The notes: generated from the letters alone by a model not told the origin. 64,000 nucleotides of DNA from Streptomyces albireticuli (GCF_021228125.1 NZ_JAJQQS010000014.1:184627-248626), one strand, 5' to 3'; positions 6,985 to 17,316 are shown, counted from the first letter of the stretch. Numbers and translations are program-made.

Positions 6985-9294
6985 TTGTCAAACACCGAGG
7001 TATCCAACAAGGAAATGCGGCAGGAGCAGGAATTCATCGACCTGCTCCACGAACGCCTCGACGAACTGCGCGCGGGGGCCGAGGCCGCGGTGCGGGCCGC
7101 CCTCGCACCGGGCGGTACCACCTTCCAGGCCCGGCTGGAGCGCGATGTGCTGGTGGCCGAGCAGTCCGGGCTGCTCGCCGCGTTCGACGCCGGGGAGAAC
7201 GGGCTCTGCTTCGGCCGGCTGGCCTTCCGGGACGGCCGCGACCACCACATCGGCCGCATCGGCATCCGGTGTGACGACGCCGACCGCACCCCGCTGGTCC
7301 TGGACTGGCGGGCCGAGGTCGCGCGCCCCTTCTACCTCGCCACCGGGCACACTCCCATGGGGCTGCGCCGCAGGCGTCACATCAGCACCGAGGGCCGCAG
7401 GGTCACGGCGCTGCACGACGAGATCCTGGACCTCACCGACAGCGACCGCACCGGGCACGAGGGCGCCGACGCCGACGCCGTGCTGCTCGCCGCGCTGGAC
7501 TCGGCCCGCACCGGCCGCATGCACGACATCGTGCGGACCATCCAGGCCGAGCAGGACCGGATCATCCGCGCCCCGCACCACGGCGTGCTCGTCGTGGAGG
7601 GCGGGCCCGGCACCGGGAAGACCGTCGTCGCCCTGCACCGGGCCGCGTATCTGCTGTACGCGCACCGGGAGCAGCTGGCCCGGCGGGCCGTGCTGATCGT
7701 CGGGCCCAACCCCGCGTTCCTCGGCTACATCGGCGAGGTGCTGCCCTCGCTCGGCGAGACGGGTGTCCTGCTCGCCACGCCCGGCGAACTGTTCCCCGGT
7801 GTGACGGCCACGGGGACCGACACCCCCTCGGCCGCGGCCGTCAAGGGCGGCACGGCGATGGCCGCGGCCCTGGCCCGCTTCGTCGAGGACCGGCAGACCC
7901 TCCCGGAGCCCGCGCGCGTCATCGACCACGAGGACGGCGAGCTGCTGCTGGACGCGCCCATGGCGGCCGAGGCGCGCCGCCGGGCCCGGGACACCCGGCT
8001 CCCGCACAACCTCGCCCGCCCCTACTTCGCCTTCCACGTCATCGACGCCCTCACCGCCCAGCTGGCCGACCGGCTCGGCGCGGACCCGTACGGCGGGCCG
8101 AACTTCCTCGGCCCCGACGACCTCGCCCAGCTCGGCAAGGCGGTCGCGGTGAGCCGGGAGGTACACGCCGCGATCGACGAGCTGTGGCCCGCCCTCACCC
8201 CGCAGCGGCTGGTCGCGGACTTCCTCGCCGAGCCCGTCCACCTCCCGGAGGCCGACGCGGCCGCGATCCGGCGCGCGGGCGGCGCGTGGACGCCGGCCGA
8301 CGTGCCGCTGCTGGACGAGGCCGCCGAACTGCTCGGCGAGGACGACTTGGCGGCCCGCGCCAGGGCCGAGGCCGAGCGGCAGGAGCGGATCCGGTACGCG
8401 CAGGGCGTACTGGACCTCTCCTACGGGTCCCGCACCCAGGAGTTCGAGGACAAGGAGGACGACGACTCGGAGGTGCTGGCCGCGCACGACCTGGTCGACG
8501 CGGAGCGGCTCGCCGACCGGCACGAGGAGGCCGACCACCGCAGCGCCGCCGAGCGCGCCGCGGCCGACCGCACCTGGGCCTTCGGGCACATCATCGTGGA
8601 CGAGGCGCAGGAGCTGTCCCCGATGGCGTGGCGGCTGCTGATGCGCCGCTGCCCGACGCGGTCGATGACGCTGGTCGGCGACCCGGCGCAGACCTCCGAG
8701 CCGGGCGGCTGCGGCGCCTGGGGCCCGGTCCTGGAGCCGTACGTCGGCGACCGCTGGGAACACATCAGGCTCGGCGTCAACTACCGCACACCGGCCCGGA
8801 TCATGGAGCTCGCGGCGGGGGTGCTCCGGTCGGCGGACCCCTCGTTCGTACCGCCGCGCTCGGTGCGCGAGACGGACGCCCTCCCCTGGACGGAGCGCGC
8901 GGAGGACCTGCCGCGCGCGGTCGCCGGCGCGGTCGCGCGCGAGCTCCACGCGGAGGGCCGCCTCGCGGTGATCGCCCCCGGCGCCCTCCACCCCGCCCTC
9001 GTCCCCGCCCTCCCCGCCGCCTCCACCGGCCCGGTCCCCGATCTGACCAGCCCGGTCGTCCTGCTCGACCCCCGGCAGGCGAAGGGCCTGGAGTTCGACA
9101 CGGTGATCGTGGTGGAACCGGCGGAGTTCGGCCTGAGCGACCTCTACGTCGCGCTGACGCGGGCGACCCAGCGGCTGGGGGTCGTGCACACGGGGACACT
9201 GCCCCCGGGGCTGGACGAGTCCGCGGGCGCGCCGTCGGCGGGCGGGGGCGCGCCCCTGGGGCAGGCTTCCGCCGGAGGGACGCGGGCGGTGTGA
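6985..9294 (+). CDS. helD: HelD-type RNA polymerase recycling ATPase (UvrD-like superfamily 1)
   Basis: 769 residues from a TTG at 6985, chosen because GGGAG lies about 7 bases upstream and the protein then begins MSNTEVSN, directly before the N-terminal coiled-coil. Motifs seen: Walker A GGPGTGKT (Lys212), Walker B IIVDEAQE, motif Va QAKGLEFD and motif VI YVALTRAT. The N-terminal string ENGLCFGRL and the DWRAEVARPFY segment are typical of the actinobacterial HelD class, which removes stalled RNA polymerase from DNA and can protect it from rifamycins. No true helicase activity is expected. It appears to be transcribed alone. Confidence 0.85.
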   Translation: MSNTEVSNKEMRQEQEFIDLLHERLDELRAGAEAAVRAALAPGGTTFQARLERDVLVAEQSGLLAAFDAGENGLCFGRLAFRDGRDHHIGRIGIRCDDADRTPLVLDWRAEVARPFYLATGHTPMGLRRRRHISTEGRRVTALHDEILDLTDSDRTGHEGADADAVLLAALDSARTGRMHDIVRTIQAEQDRIIRAPHHGVLVVEGGPGTGKTVVALHRAAYLLYAHREQLARRAVLIVGPNPAFLGYIGEVLPSLGETGVLLATPGELFPGVTATGTDTPSAAAVKGGTAMAAALARFVEDRQTLPEPARVIDHEDGELLLDAPMAAEARRRARDTRLPHNLARPYFAFHVIDALTAQLADRLGADPYGGPNFLGPDDLAQLGKAVAVSREVHAAIDELWPALTPQRLVADFLAEPVHLPEADAAAIRRAGGAWTPADVPLLDEAAELLGEDDLAARARAEAERQERIRYAQGVLDLSYGSRTQEFEDKEDDDSEVLAAHDLVDAERLADRHEEADHRSAAERAAADRTWAFGHIIVDEAQELSPMAWRLLMRRCPTRSMTLVGDPAQTSEPGGCGAWGPVLEPYVGDRWEHIRLGVNYRTPARIMELAAGVLRSADPSFVPPRSVRETDALPWTERAEDLPRAVAGAVARELHAEGRLAVIAPGALHPALVPALPAASTGPVPDLTSPVVLLDPRQAKGLEFDTVIVVEPAEFGLSDLYVALTRATQRLGVVHTGTLPPGLDESAGAPSAGGGAPLGQASAGGTRAV

Positions 9295-9502
9295 CGTCCG
9301 GCCCCTTCGGCGAAGATCCGGCCCGTCCTACCGGCAGAAGGCCGGGCTCGGCGTCCCTCCGTGAGAGGAGCGTGGCCCGGCTCTTTCCGGGGCAGGGGCC
9401 GCCCCTCCGGACCCCGGCCCGCCGGCGACGGAAGACCCCGGGAAAGGGCTGAGTGGCGGCGAACCCCCCTCCGCGCCCCGCCGGTCGTTGTACGTTCCCT
9501 CC

Positions 9503-10861
9503 ATGCTCGCGCGTCCCGGAACCGTCGCGCCGCCCGGATGGAGCCGCTGGCTCGTCCCGCCCGCCGCGCTGTCCATCCACCTCGCCATCGGCCAGGCGTA
9601 CGCCTGGAGCGTGTTCAAGCCGCCGCTGGAGTCGGCGCTGGGCCTGTCGGGCACGGCGTCGGCGCTGCCGTTCCAGGTGGCGATCGTGATGCTCGGGCTC
9701 TCGGCGGCGTTCGGCGGCACGCTGGTGGAGCGGAACGGGCCGCGGTGGGCGATGGCCGTGTCGGCGGTCTGCTTCTCCTCCGGGTTCCTGGTGGCCGCGC
9801 TCGGGGCGGCGACGCGTCAGTACTGGCTCGTCGTCCTCGGGTACGGCTTCATCGGGGGCGTCGGCCTGGGCATCGGGTACATCTCGCCGGTGTCCACACT
9901 CATCAAGTGGTTCCCCGACCGCCCGGGCATGGCGACCGGCATCGCCATCATGGGCTTCGGCGGCGGCGCCCTCATCGCGTCACCGTGGTCGGCCGGGCTG
10001 CTCGACGCGTTCGGCCGGGGCACGCCGGGCATCGCGCGGACGTTCCTGGTCATGGGTGCCGCGTACGCGGTCTTCATGACGCCGGGCGTCCTGCTCGTCC
10101 GGGTGCCGCCCGACGGCCGTCGGGTGGACGGCGGCGGGGCGGACGGGCCGCGCCCGCCCGTCGCCGGCGCGCGGGTGTCGGCCCGAAGCGCCCTGCGCAC
10201 CTCGCAGTTCTGGTGCCTGTGGGTGGTCCTGTGCACGAACGTCACGGCGGGCATCGGTATCCTGGAGAAGGCCGCGCCGATGATCACGGACTTCTTCGCC
10301 GGCACCTCCTCGCCCGTCGGTGCCGCGGCGGCCGCGGGGTTCGTCGGCATGCTCTCGCTGGCCAACATGCTGGGCCGGATCGTCTGGTCCTCCGCCTCCG
10401 ACCTGGCCGGGCGGAAGAACGTCTACCGCCTCTACCTCGGCGCCGGCGCGCTGATGTATCTGGTGATCGCCCTGGTCGGCGACGCCTCCAAGGCCGTGTT
10501 CATCACCTGCGCGGCCGTCATCCTCTCCTTCTACGGTGGCGGTTTCGCCACCGTCCCGGCCTATCTCAAGGACCTCTTCGGTACGTACCAGGTGGGCGCC
10601 GTCCACGGGCGGCTGCTGACCGCGTGGTCGACCGCGGGGATCCTCGGGCCGCTGATCGTCAACGCCGTCGCCGACGCGGGGAAGTCCGCGGGCCGGAGCG
10701 GCGCGGACCTGTACACCACGTCGTTCTTCGTCATGATCGGGCTGCTGACCGTGGGCTTCGTCGCCAACGAGCTGGTGCGGCCCGTGCACCCGCGCCACCA
10801 CGAACCGCCACCGCCGGAGGAGGAACCGGCCGCCGTGCCGGAGAAGGGGGCGGCGCCGTGA
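9503..10861 (+). CDS. OFA-family MFS transporter
   Basis: 452 residues with about twelve hydrophobic segments. The N-terminal HLAIGQAYAWSVFKPPLE and the loop GFIGGVGLGIGYISPVSTLIKWFPDR are hallmarks of the OFA (oxalate/formate antiporter-like) family, which moves small carboxylates; the substrate here is not determined. The ATG at 9503 is chosen; no ribosome site precedes it and the mRNA may be leaderless. A TTG at 9488 is an alternative. The stop overlaps the start of a 37-residue membrane protein. Confidence 0.83.
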   Translation: MLARPGTVAPPGWSRWLVPPAALSIHLAIGQAYAWSVFKPPLESALGLSGTASALPFQVAIVMLGLSAAFGGTLVERNGPRWAMAVSAVCFSSGFLVAALGAATRQYWLVVLGYGFIGGVGLGIGYISPVSTLIKWFPDRPGMATGIAIMGFGGGALIASPWSAGLLDAFGRGTPGIARTFLVMGAAYAVFMTPGVLLVRVPPDGRRVDGGGADGPRPPVAGARVSARSALRTSQFWCLWVVLCTNVTAGIGILEKAAPMITDFFAGTSSPVGAAAAAGFVGMLSLANMLGRIVWSSASDLAGRKNVYRLYLGAGALMYLVIALVGDASKAVFITCAAVILSFYGGGFATVPAYLKDLFGTYQVGAVHGRLLTAWSTAGILGPLIVNAVADAGKSAGRSGADLYTTSFFVMIGLLTVGFVANELVRPVHPRHHEPPPPEEEPAAVPEKGAAP

Positions 10862-10971
10862 GGGGCTCGCGCAAGGCGCTGCTGGTGTTCTGCTGGCTGT
10901 GGGTGGGGGCGCCCTTCGGGTACGGCGTGTACGAGCTCGTCCTCAGGCTGAGGCAGTTGTTCACCGGCTGA
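10858..10971 (+). CDS. MFS transporter small subunit, 37 residues
   Basis: GTG at 10858 overlaps the transporter stop (GTGA). The product is one membrane helix (ALLVFCWLWVGAPFGYGVYE) flanked by Arg/Lys-rich ends. Miniature proteins of this pattern regularly follow OFA transporters in actinobacteria and are annotated as a small subunit of the transporter. The overlap and the single helix support a real gene; its function as a stabilising partner is inferred. Confidence 0.75.
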   Translation: MRGSRKALLVFCWLWVGAPFGYGVYELVLRLRQLFTG

Positions 10972-11095
10972 GCCCCCGCGCGCCACCCGGTCACACCGCC
11001 GCGGGCACCGGCCGGTACTCGGGGAGGAGTGAGGACGGCCCGGGGCTCCGCGCGGGGCTCGGTCGGCTCCCTTCCGGGTTGCCGGCCGGTGTCGA

Positions 11096-11165
11096 GCGCC
11101 TGGACGGGCCGCGTTCAGCCCGTCCGGCGCTTGAGGACGAATTCGGGAAGGGGCGGGGTGGGGAA
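11096..11165. repeat. Convergent-end repeat, copy A
   Basis: An imperfect hairpin built from GCGCCTGGACGGGC and GCCCGTCCGGCGC, followed by TTGAGGAC and a GGGAAGGGGCGGGG box. The same block recurs near 21.9 kb and 42.8 kb. All three copies lie between convergent genes, so it probably acts as a two-way terminator. Confidence 0.75.
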
Positions 11166-11183
11166 GAAAGCCCCCCGGCCCCC

Positions 11184-11957
11184 CTACCGGTGCCCGAACA
11201 CCGGCGGCCGCTTCTCGACGAAGGCCCCCATCCCCTCCTTCTGGTCCGCGACGGCGAACACCGCGTGGAACAGCCGCCTCTCGAACCGCACGCCCTCCGC
11301 CAGCGTCGTCTCGAAGGCCCGGTTCACGGCCTCCTTCGCCATCATCGCGACCGGCGCCGACATCCCGGCCACGGTCTCCGCGACCGCGAGGGCCTCTCCG
11401 AGGAGTTCGGCGGCCGGGACGACGCGGGAGACGAGCCCGGCGCGTTCGGCCTCGGCCGCGTCCATCGTGCGGCCGGTCAGACAGAGCTCCATCGCCTTGG
11501 CCTTGCCGACGGCGCGGGTCAGCCTCTGCGAGCCGCCGATGCCCGGGATGACGCCCAGCTTGATCTCCGGCTGACCGAAGACCGCGGTGTCGGAGGCCAG
11601 CAGGATGTCGCAGAGCATCGCGAGTTCGCAGCCGCCGCCCAGGGCGTAGCCGGAGACGGCGGCGACGGTCGGGGTGCGGAGCGCGCCCAGCCGGTCCCAG
11701 GCGGTGAACCAGTCGGTGAGGTACATGTCCATGTAGCTCCGCGGCCGCATCTCCTTGATGTCGGCGCCGGCCGCGAAGGCCTTCTCCGAGCCGGTGAGGA
11801 CGATACAGCCGATCCCGGGGTCCCGGTCGAGCTCCTCCGTCGCCGCGACGACCTCGTTCATGACCTGGAGGTTGAGGGCGTTGAGGGCCTTGGGGCGGTT
11901 GAGGGTGACAAGAGCCGTGCGGCCCTTGCGTTCGACGAGGACGGTCTCGTACGTCAT
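11184..11957 (-). CDS. Enoyl-CoA hydratase (crotonase family)
   Basis: 257 residues, a full-length crotonase. Seen: the oxyanion-hole segments AFAAGADIKEM and GYALGGGCELAMLCD, and PEIKLGVIPG carrying the catalytic glutamate. It hydrates 2-enoyl-CoA esters; in this operon the expected substrate is methacrylyl-CoA from isobutyryl-CoA. The ATG at 11957 overlaps the mmsB stop (ATGA). It is the last of five coupled minus-strand genes and ends near repeat copy A. Confidence 0.88.
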   Translation of the reverse strand: MTYETVLVERKGRTALVTLNRPKALNALNLQVMNEVVAATEELDRDPGIGCIVLTGSEKAFAAGADIKEMRPRSYMDMYLTDWFTAWDRLGALRTPTVAAVSGYALGGGCELAMLCDILLASDTAVFGQPEIKLGVIPGIGGSQRLTRAVGKAKAMELCLTGRTMDAAEAERAGLVSRVVPAAELLGEALAVAETVAGMSAPVAMMAKEAVNRAFETTLAEGVRFERRLFHAVFAVADQKEGMGAFVEKRPPVFGHR

Positions 11958-12895
11958 GGCGTGCTGGTTCCGTTCTGCTCGGCGGTCGGTGCCGACCGTT
12001 CCCTGATGGCCCGGACGATCCCGGAGAAGTCCTGCGCGGCGCCCGCGCCCTCGGCGAACGCCGCGTACATCTCGGCGGCCCGCAGGCCGAGTTCCGCGTC
12101 GACGCCGCCGGCCCGGGCCGCGGCGGCGGCGAGGCCGAGGTCCTTGGCCATCAGCGGGGCCGCGAAGCCGGGCCGGTAGTCGCGGCCGGCGGGGCTGCCC
12201 GGTACGGGGCCGGGGACGGGGCAGTTGACGGAGAGGGCCCAGCACTGCCCGGAGGAGGTGGCGGCCACGTCGTACAGGGCCTGGTGGGACAGGCCGAGGC
12301 TCTCGCCGAGGACGAACGCCTCGCTGACCGCGATCATCGAGATGCCGAGGATCATGTTGTTGCAGATCTTCGCGGCCTGTCCGGCGCCCGGCGCCCCGCA
12401 GTGCACGGCCTTCCCGCCCATCGCGGACAGCAGCGGCGCGGCCCGGGCGAACTCGGCCTCGCCGCCGCCCGCCATGAAGGTCAGGGTGGCGGCCTCGGCG
12501 CCCGTCACACCGCCGGAGACGGGCGCGTCCAGGGCCTGGTGGCCGGCCGCGGCGGCGGCTTCGTGCGCGGCGCGGGCGTCGGCGACGTCGATGGTGGAGC
12601 AGTCGACGAAGAGCGTGCCGGGCCGGGCCGCCGCGAGCAGCCCCTCGTCCCGGTAGAGGGCGAGGACGTGCCGCCCGGCGGGCAGCATGGTGATCACCAC
12701 GTCGGCCCCGGCGGCGGTGGCGGCCGCCGAGGCGGCGGGCTCGACCCCGGTGCGGGCGGCCGCCGCGAGGGACCCGGCCGACAGGTCGTACCCGAGGACG
12801 CGGTGGCCCGCCGCGACGAGGTGGGCGGCCATCGGGCCGCCCATGCGCCCGAGGCCGACGAACCCGACGGTGAGGGTCTCCGGGGCCGGGCTCAC
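11954..12895 (-). CDS. mmsB: 3-hydroxyisobutyrate dehydrogenase
   Basis: 313 residues. The Rossmann signature GFVGLGRMGGPMAAHL at the N-terminus, DAPVSGGVTGAEAATL in the middle and the catalytic Lys in GAPGAGQAAKICNNM are diagnostic of the beta-hydroxyacid dehydrogenase family. It oxidises 3-hydroxyisobutyrate to methylmalonate semialdehyde with NAD. GTG at 12895 overlaps the upstream stop and has AGGAGG 7 bases ahead; a GTG one codon earlier is possible. Its product is normally consumed by MmsA, whose gene at the head of this operon is degraded. Confidence 0.9.
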   Translation of the reverse strand: MSPAPETLTVGFVGLGRMGGPMAAHLVAAGHRVLGYDLSAGSLAAAARTGVEPAASAAATAAGADVVITMLPAGRHVLALYRDEGLLAAARPGTLFVDCSTIDVADARAAHEAAAAAGHQALDAPVSGGVTGAEAATLTFMAGGGEAEFARAAPLLSAMGGKAVHCGAPGAGQAAKICNNMILGISMIAVSEAFVLGESLGLSHQALYDVAATSSGQCWALSVNCPVPGPVPGSPAGRDYRPGFAAPLMAKDLGLAAAAARAGGVDAELGLRAAEMYAAFAEGAGAAQDFSGIVRAIRERSAPTAEQNGTSTP

Positions 12896-14010
12896 CACGG
12901 CGCCTCCTGCCCGGATCCGTCGGCGGCGAGGGAGAGTTCCCGCGCGCCGAGCGGGGCGAAGAAGCGTGCCACGTCCGCGTCCGTGACCCCGGCGAGGGTG
13001 GCGGGCGACCAGCGGGGGTCGCGGTCCTTGTCGACGACCTGGGCGCGGATGCCCTCGACCAGGTCGGGCGAGGACAGGGCCGCGCAGGAGACGCGGTACT
13101 CCTGCTCCAGGACGCGCTCCAGCGGGCCGAGGTCGCGGGCCCGGCGCAGGGCGGCCAGGGTGACCTTCAGCGAGGTGGGGGACTTGGCGAGGATCGTGCC
13201 GGCGGCCTCCTTCGCGGCGGTCGCGCCGTGGTCGAGGAGCCGCTCGACGATCTCCTCGACCGTGTCGGCCGCGTAGCAGTGGTCGATCCACTCCCGGTGC
13301 CCGTCCAGTTCGCCCTCCGGTGCCTCGCGGACGTAGCGGGACAGGACGTCGGGCACGGGCTCGGTGGCGAGGGCGGCGAGGAGTCCGGGGAGTCCGTCCG
13401 AGGGGACGAAGTGGTCGGCCAGCCCGCACAGCAGGGCGTCCCGGGCGCCGACCGACGCCCCGGTGAGGCCCAGGTGGGTGCCGAGCTCGCCGGGCGCGAG
13501 GGTGAGCAGATAGGTGCCGCCGACGTCCGGGACGAAGCCGATGCCGGTCTCGGGCATGGCGACCTTGGAGCGCTCGGTGACGATCCGGACGCTGCCGTGG
13601 GCCGAGACGCCCACTCCCCCGCCCATCACGATGCCGTCCATGGCGGCGACGTACGGCTTGGGGTAGCGGGCGATACGGGCGTTGAGGCGGTACTCGTCGT
13701 ACCAGAAGGCCGCCGTCGCCGTGCCGTCGCCGTCCCGCGCGTCCGCGTGGATGGAGCGGATGTCGCCGCCGGCGCACAGGCCCCGTTCGCCCGCGCCGCT
13801 GATGACCACGGTCTCGACGGCGGGGTCGTGCTCCCAGGCGGTGAGGGCCTCGTCGACGCGGCGCACCATGTCGTGGCTGAGGGCGTTGAGGGCCTTGGGG
13901 CGGTTGAGGGTGAGGTAGCCGGTGTGCCCCTCAGTGCGCACGAGGACGGGATCGTCCCCCGTTCCCGACGTGATCGGCGTGGCCGGTGTGATCGGCGTGG
14001 TCGGGGTCAT
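12892..14010 (-). CDS. 3-hydroxyisobutyryl-CoA hydrolase (HIBYL-CoA hydrolase)
   Basis: 372 residues, longer than a plain enoyl-CoA hydratase. The long C-terminal region ending RWSPATLAGVTDADVARFF and the GFVPDVGGTYLL motif place it with HIBYL-CoA hydrolases in the crotonase superfamily. Oxyanion segments are LCAGGDIRSI and GIVMGGGVGVS. It releases CoA from 3-hydroxyisobutyryl-CoA. The first residues are a Thr/Pro/Ile repeat (MTPTTPITPATPIT). ATG at 14010 overlaps the acyl-CoA dehydrogenase stop (ATGA) and its own stop overlaps mmsB, giving tight coupling with both. Confidence 0.87.
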   Translation of the reverse strand: MTPTTPITPATPITSGTGDDPVLVRTEGHTGYLTLNRPKALNALSHDMVRRVDEALTAWEHDPAVETVVISGAGERGLCAGGDIRSIHADARDGDGTATAAFWYDEYRLNARIARYPKPYVAAMDGIVMGGGVGVSAHGSVRIVTERSKVAMPETGIGFVPDVGGTYLLTLAPGELGTHLGLTGASVGARDALLCGLADHFVPSDGLPGLLAALATEPVPDVLSRYVREAPEGELDGHREWIDHCYAADTVEEIVERLLDHGATAAKEAAGTILAKSPTSLKVTLAALRRARDLGPLERVLEQEYRVSCAALSSPDLVEGIRAQVVDKDRDPRWSPATLAGVTDADVARFFAPLGARELSLAADGSGQEAPW

Positions 14011-15155
14011 CGGCGGGCTCCGGTCAGTCCTCGGGCCACGATCAGACGCATGATCTCGTTGGTTCCTTCCAGGATCTGATGGACCCGGAGGTCCCGGACG
14101 ATCTTCTCGATACCGTATTCGCTGAGGTAGCCGTAGCCGCCGTGGAGTTGGAGGGCGCGGTCGGCTACGGAGTAGCCGGTGTCGGTGGCGAAGTGCTTGG
14201 CCATGGCGCACAGCTGGGCGGCCTGGGGGTCGTCCCGGTCCAGGGCCTCCGCGGCCTGGCGGACGAGCGCGCGGGCGGCGGCCAGTTCGGTCGCCATGTC
14301 GGCGAGCCGGAACCGGAGCGCCTGCGCGTCGAGGAGCGGGGCGCCGAACGCCTCCCGGTCCGCGAGATGGGTCAGGCTGCGCTGCAGGGCGCTCTGGGCG
14401 CCGCCGAGGGAGCAGGCGGCGATGCCGAGCCGGCCGCCGTCGAGGCCGCTCATGGCGATGCGGAAGCCGTCGCCCTCGGCGCCGAGCCGGCGGTCGGCCG
14501 GGACGCGCACGCCGTCCAGGATCACCTGGCGGGTGGGCTGGGCGTTCCAGCCCATCTTCTTCTCGTCGGGGCCGAAGGACAGGCCGGGGTCGTCCCGTTC
14601 GACGACGAAGGCGGAGATCCCGCCGGGCCCGTCACGGCCGGTACGGGCCATGACGACGTACACCCGGGAGGTGCCGGCACCGGAGATGAACTGTTTGACG
14701 CCGGTGAGGACGTAGTGGTCGCCGACGCGCTCGGCGCGGGTGCGCAGGGCGGCGGCGTCGGAGCCGGCCCCGGGCTCGGTGAGGCAGTAGCTGCCCAGGG
14801 ACTCCATCGAGCACAGGCCGGGCAGCCAGCGGGCGCGCTGGGCGGCGTCGCCGTACCGGTCGATCATCCAGGCGACCATGTTGTGGATGGAGAAGTAGCC
14901 GGCGAGGGAGGGGCAGCCGGTGGCGAGGGCGGCGAAGACGAGGACGCCGTCGGAGCGGGTCAGCCCGGAGCCGCCCTCGTCCTCCCGTACGTAGACGCCG
15001 CCCAGGCCGAGCCCGGCGCCCTTGCGCAGGACGTCGAGGGGGAAGTGCTTCTGCTGGTCCCAGGCCACGGCGTACGGGGCGAGGTGTTCCCGGGCGAAGC
15101 CGAGCGTGGTCTCGACGAGCGCGGTCTGGTCCTCGGTGAGCGAGGTGGTGGTCAC
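14007..15155 (-). CDS. Acyl-CoA dehydrogenase, probably isobutyryl-CoA dehydrogenase
   Basis: 382 residues, standard length. Flavoprotein motifs are present: YCLTEPGAGSDAAALRT, the substrate loop LQLHGGYGYLSEYGIEKI and DLRVHQILEGTNEIMR. The gene set around it (HIBYL-CoA hydrolase, mmsB, crotonase) points to oxidation of isobutyryl-CoA to methacrylyl-CoA in valine breakdown; a broader branched-chain range is possible. The GTG start at 15155 overlaps the stop of the truncated mmsA reading frame (GTGA). Confidence 0.87.
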   Translation of the reverse strand: MTTTSLTEDQTALVETTLGFAREHLAPYAVAWDQQKHFPLDVLRKGAGLGLGGVYVREDEGGSGLTRSDGVLVFAALATGCPSLAGYFSIHNMVAWMIDRYGDAAQRARWLPGLCSMESLGSYCLTEPGAGSDAAALRTRAERVGDHYVLTGVKQFISGAGTSRVYVVMARTGRDGPGGISAFVVERDDPGLSFGPDEKKMGWNAQPTRQVILDGVRVPADRRLGAEGDGFRIAMSGLDGGRLGIAACSLGGAQSALQRSLTHLADREAFGAPLLDAQALRFRLADMATELAAARALVRQAAEALDRDDPQAAQLCAMAKHFATDTGYSVADRALQLHGGYGYLSEYGIEKIVRDLRVHQILEGTNEIMRLIVARGLTGARR

Positions 15156-15391
15156 GGCCGTCGTCCCATCGTCGGAAGAGTGAAGCTCGCGCCCTCCTTG
15201 ACCCCGGAGGGCCGGCGCGGCGAGTGGACGTCGATGCCGCCGCCCGCGTTGTCGGTGAACTCCCCCTTCAGCAGGTGCGGGATCCCGGCGGCGAATTCCA
15301 CGACCTCCGGGCCGCGCTGGAGGTCGCCGAGCGCGCCGGGGACCGTCTTGACGTGCCTTGCGCCGATGAGATGAGTCGGTTCACGGACCAT
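15152..15391 (-). pseudogene. mmsA: Collapsed mmsA (methylmalonate-semialdehyde dehydrogenase), 79 codons
   Basis: The open frame is built from three pieces of MmsA, normally about 500 residues. Residues 2-19 match the N-terminus (THLIGARHV). Residues 20-64 match the internal region ending RGPEVVEFAAGIPHLLKGEF and IDVHSPRRPSGV. The final residues (KEGASFTLPTMG) resemble the C-terminal tail of the family. The NAD-binding and catalytic Cys regions are gone. Start and stop are intact and the stop still overlaps the next gene's GTG, so the frame may persist only to couple translation. The match to MmsA is from memory of family sequences, not an alignment. Confidence 0.7.
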
Positions 15392-15601
15392 GGAAGCCTG
15401 CTCTCGTCAGGGGTATTCCGGGGATGGCCGGCCGGACGGCGACGGGCGCGCGGGTGCGCCGGGGCGCCGGAAGAAGACCTGTGGGCGCGGAGGACCGCGA
15501 ACCGTCAGGGCGCGGGCGGGGCCGCTCGCCGGTCCGGATCACATGGGCCGTGGGAACATACGGGTGCCATGCGTGTCAGCTCCATCCTCGTGGACAACAC
15601 G

Positions 15602-15765
15602 GAACACCCACGGCCGGTATCCTGACTCCCGGATCATCGCGCGCCGCCCGCCTTCCCGACATCTCGCTCGTCAGTGGCGTGTGTACGGCGACGCACTCCC
15701 CGGTCACAGTGGCGGGACCGTGCCGGATTCGCACCGGCTTCCCTGCACCGCGGGCTCTGGCCACG
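15602..15765 (-). promoter_or_regulatory. Cobalamin riboswitch facing the valine operon
   Basis: Read on the minus strand: GGGAAGCCGGTGCGAATCC, then CGGTCCCGCCACTGTGA, then the B12 box GAGTCAGGATACCGGCC (15611-15630). These are the conserved core and box of the adenosylcobalamin aptamer in the right order. The next recognisable frame on this strand is the mmsA remnant about 210 bases downstream; only a 27-codon frame (from 15585) starts sooner. No B12 synthesis or transport gene lies downstream, so the regulatory target is unclear. Confidence 0.88.
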
Positions 15766-15771
15766 AACATA

Positions 15772-15789
15772 TAGTTGGACGTCCTACTA
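15772..15789. promoter_or_regulatory. 18-bp near-perfect inverted repeat
   Basis: TAGTTGGACGTCCTACTA has one mismatched pair and a perfect GGACGTCC core. It lies just upstream of the minus-strand riboswitch, where its promoter should be, and in the 5' region of isocitrate lyase. It looks like an operator for a dimeric regulator controlling either or both directions. Confidence 0.6.
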
Positions 15790-16032
15790 AGTCCAGGGCC
15801 TCCCGGCCACACCCCGACTCCGGCCCGGCCCCGAGCCGTCCGCACATCGCGGTCGAAGCCTTCGCAAGGCGCGCGGCGGGACCTTCGCAACATTGGCGGA
15901 ACGGGCGGCGAAGTTTCGCGGAACTTGGCAAGGATCCACGGTTGTTGGCACTCAGTGCCGCTGTCAGAGTCGTTGTGCGGCCCGCAGTGTCGGCGCCGAG
16001 CAGAGTCCTCACACGCGGAACCGGGAGACGTC

Positions 16033-17316
<1,284 letters not shown>

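Noticed and set aside
6985..9294. The HelD-like protein as HelR, the rifamycin-induced paralogue
   Set aside because: The N-terminal sequence fits the HelD class better, and I cannot confirm a rifamycin-associated element upstream from memory of its consensus.
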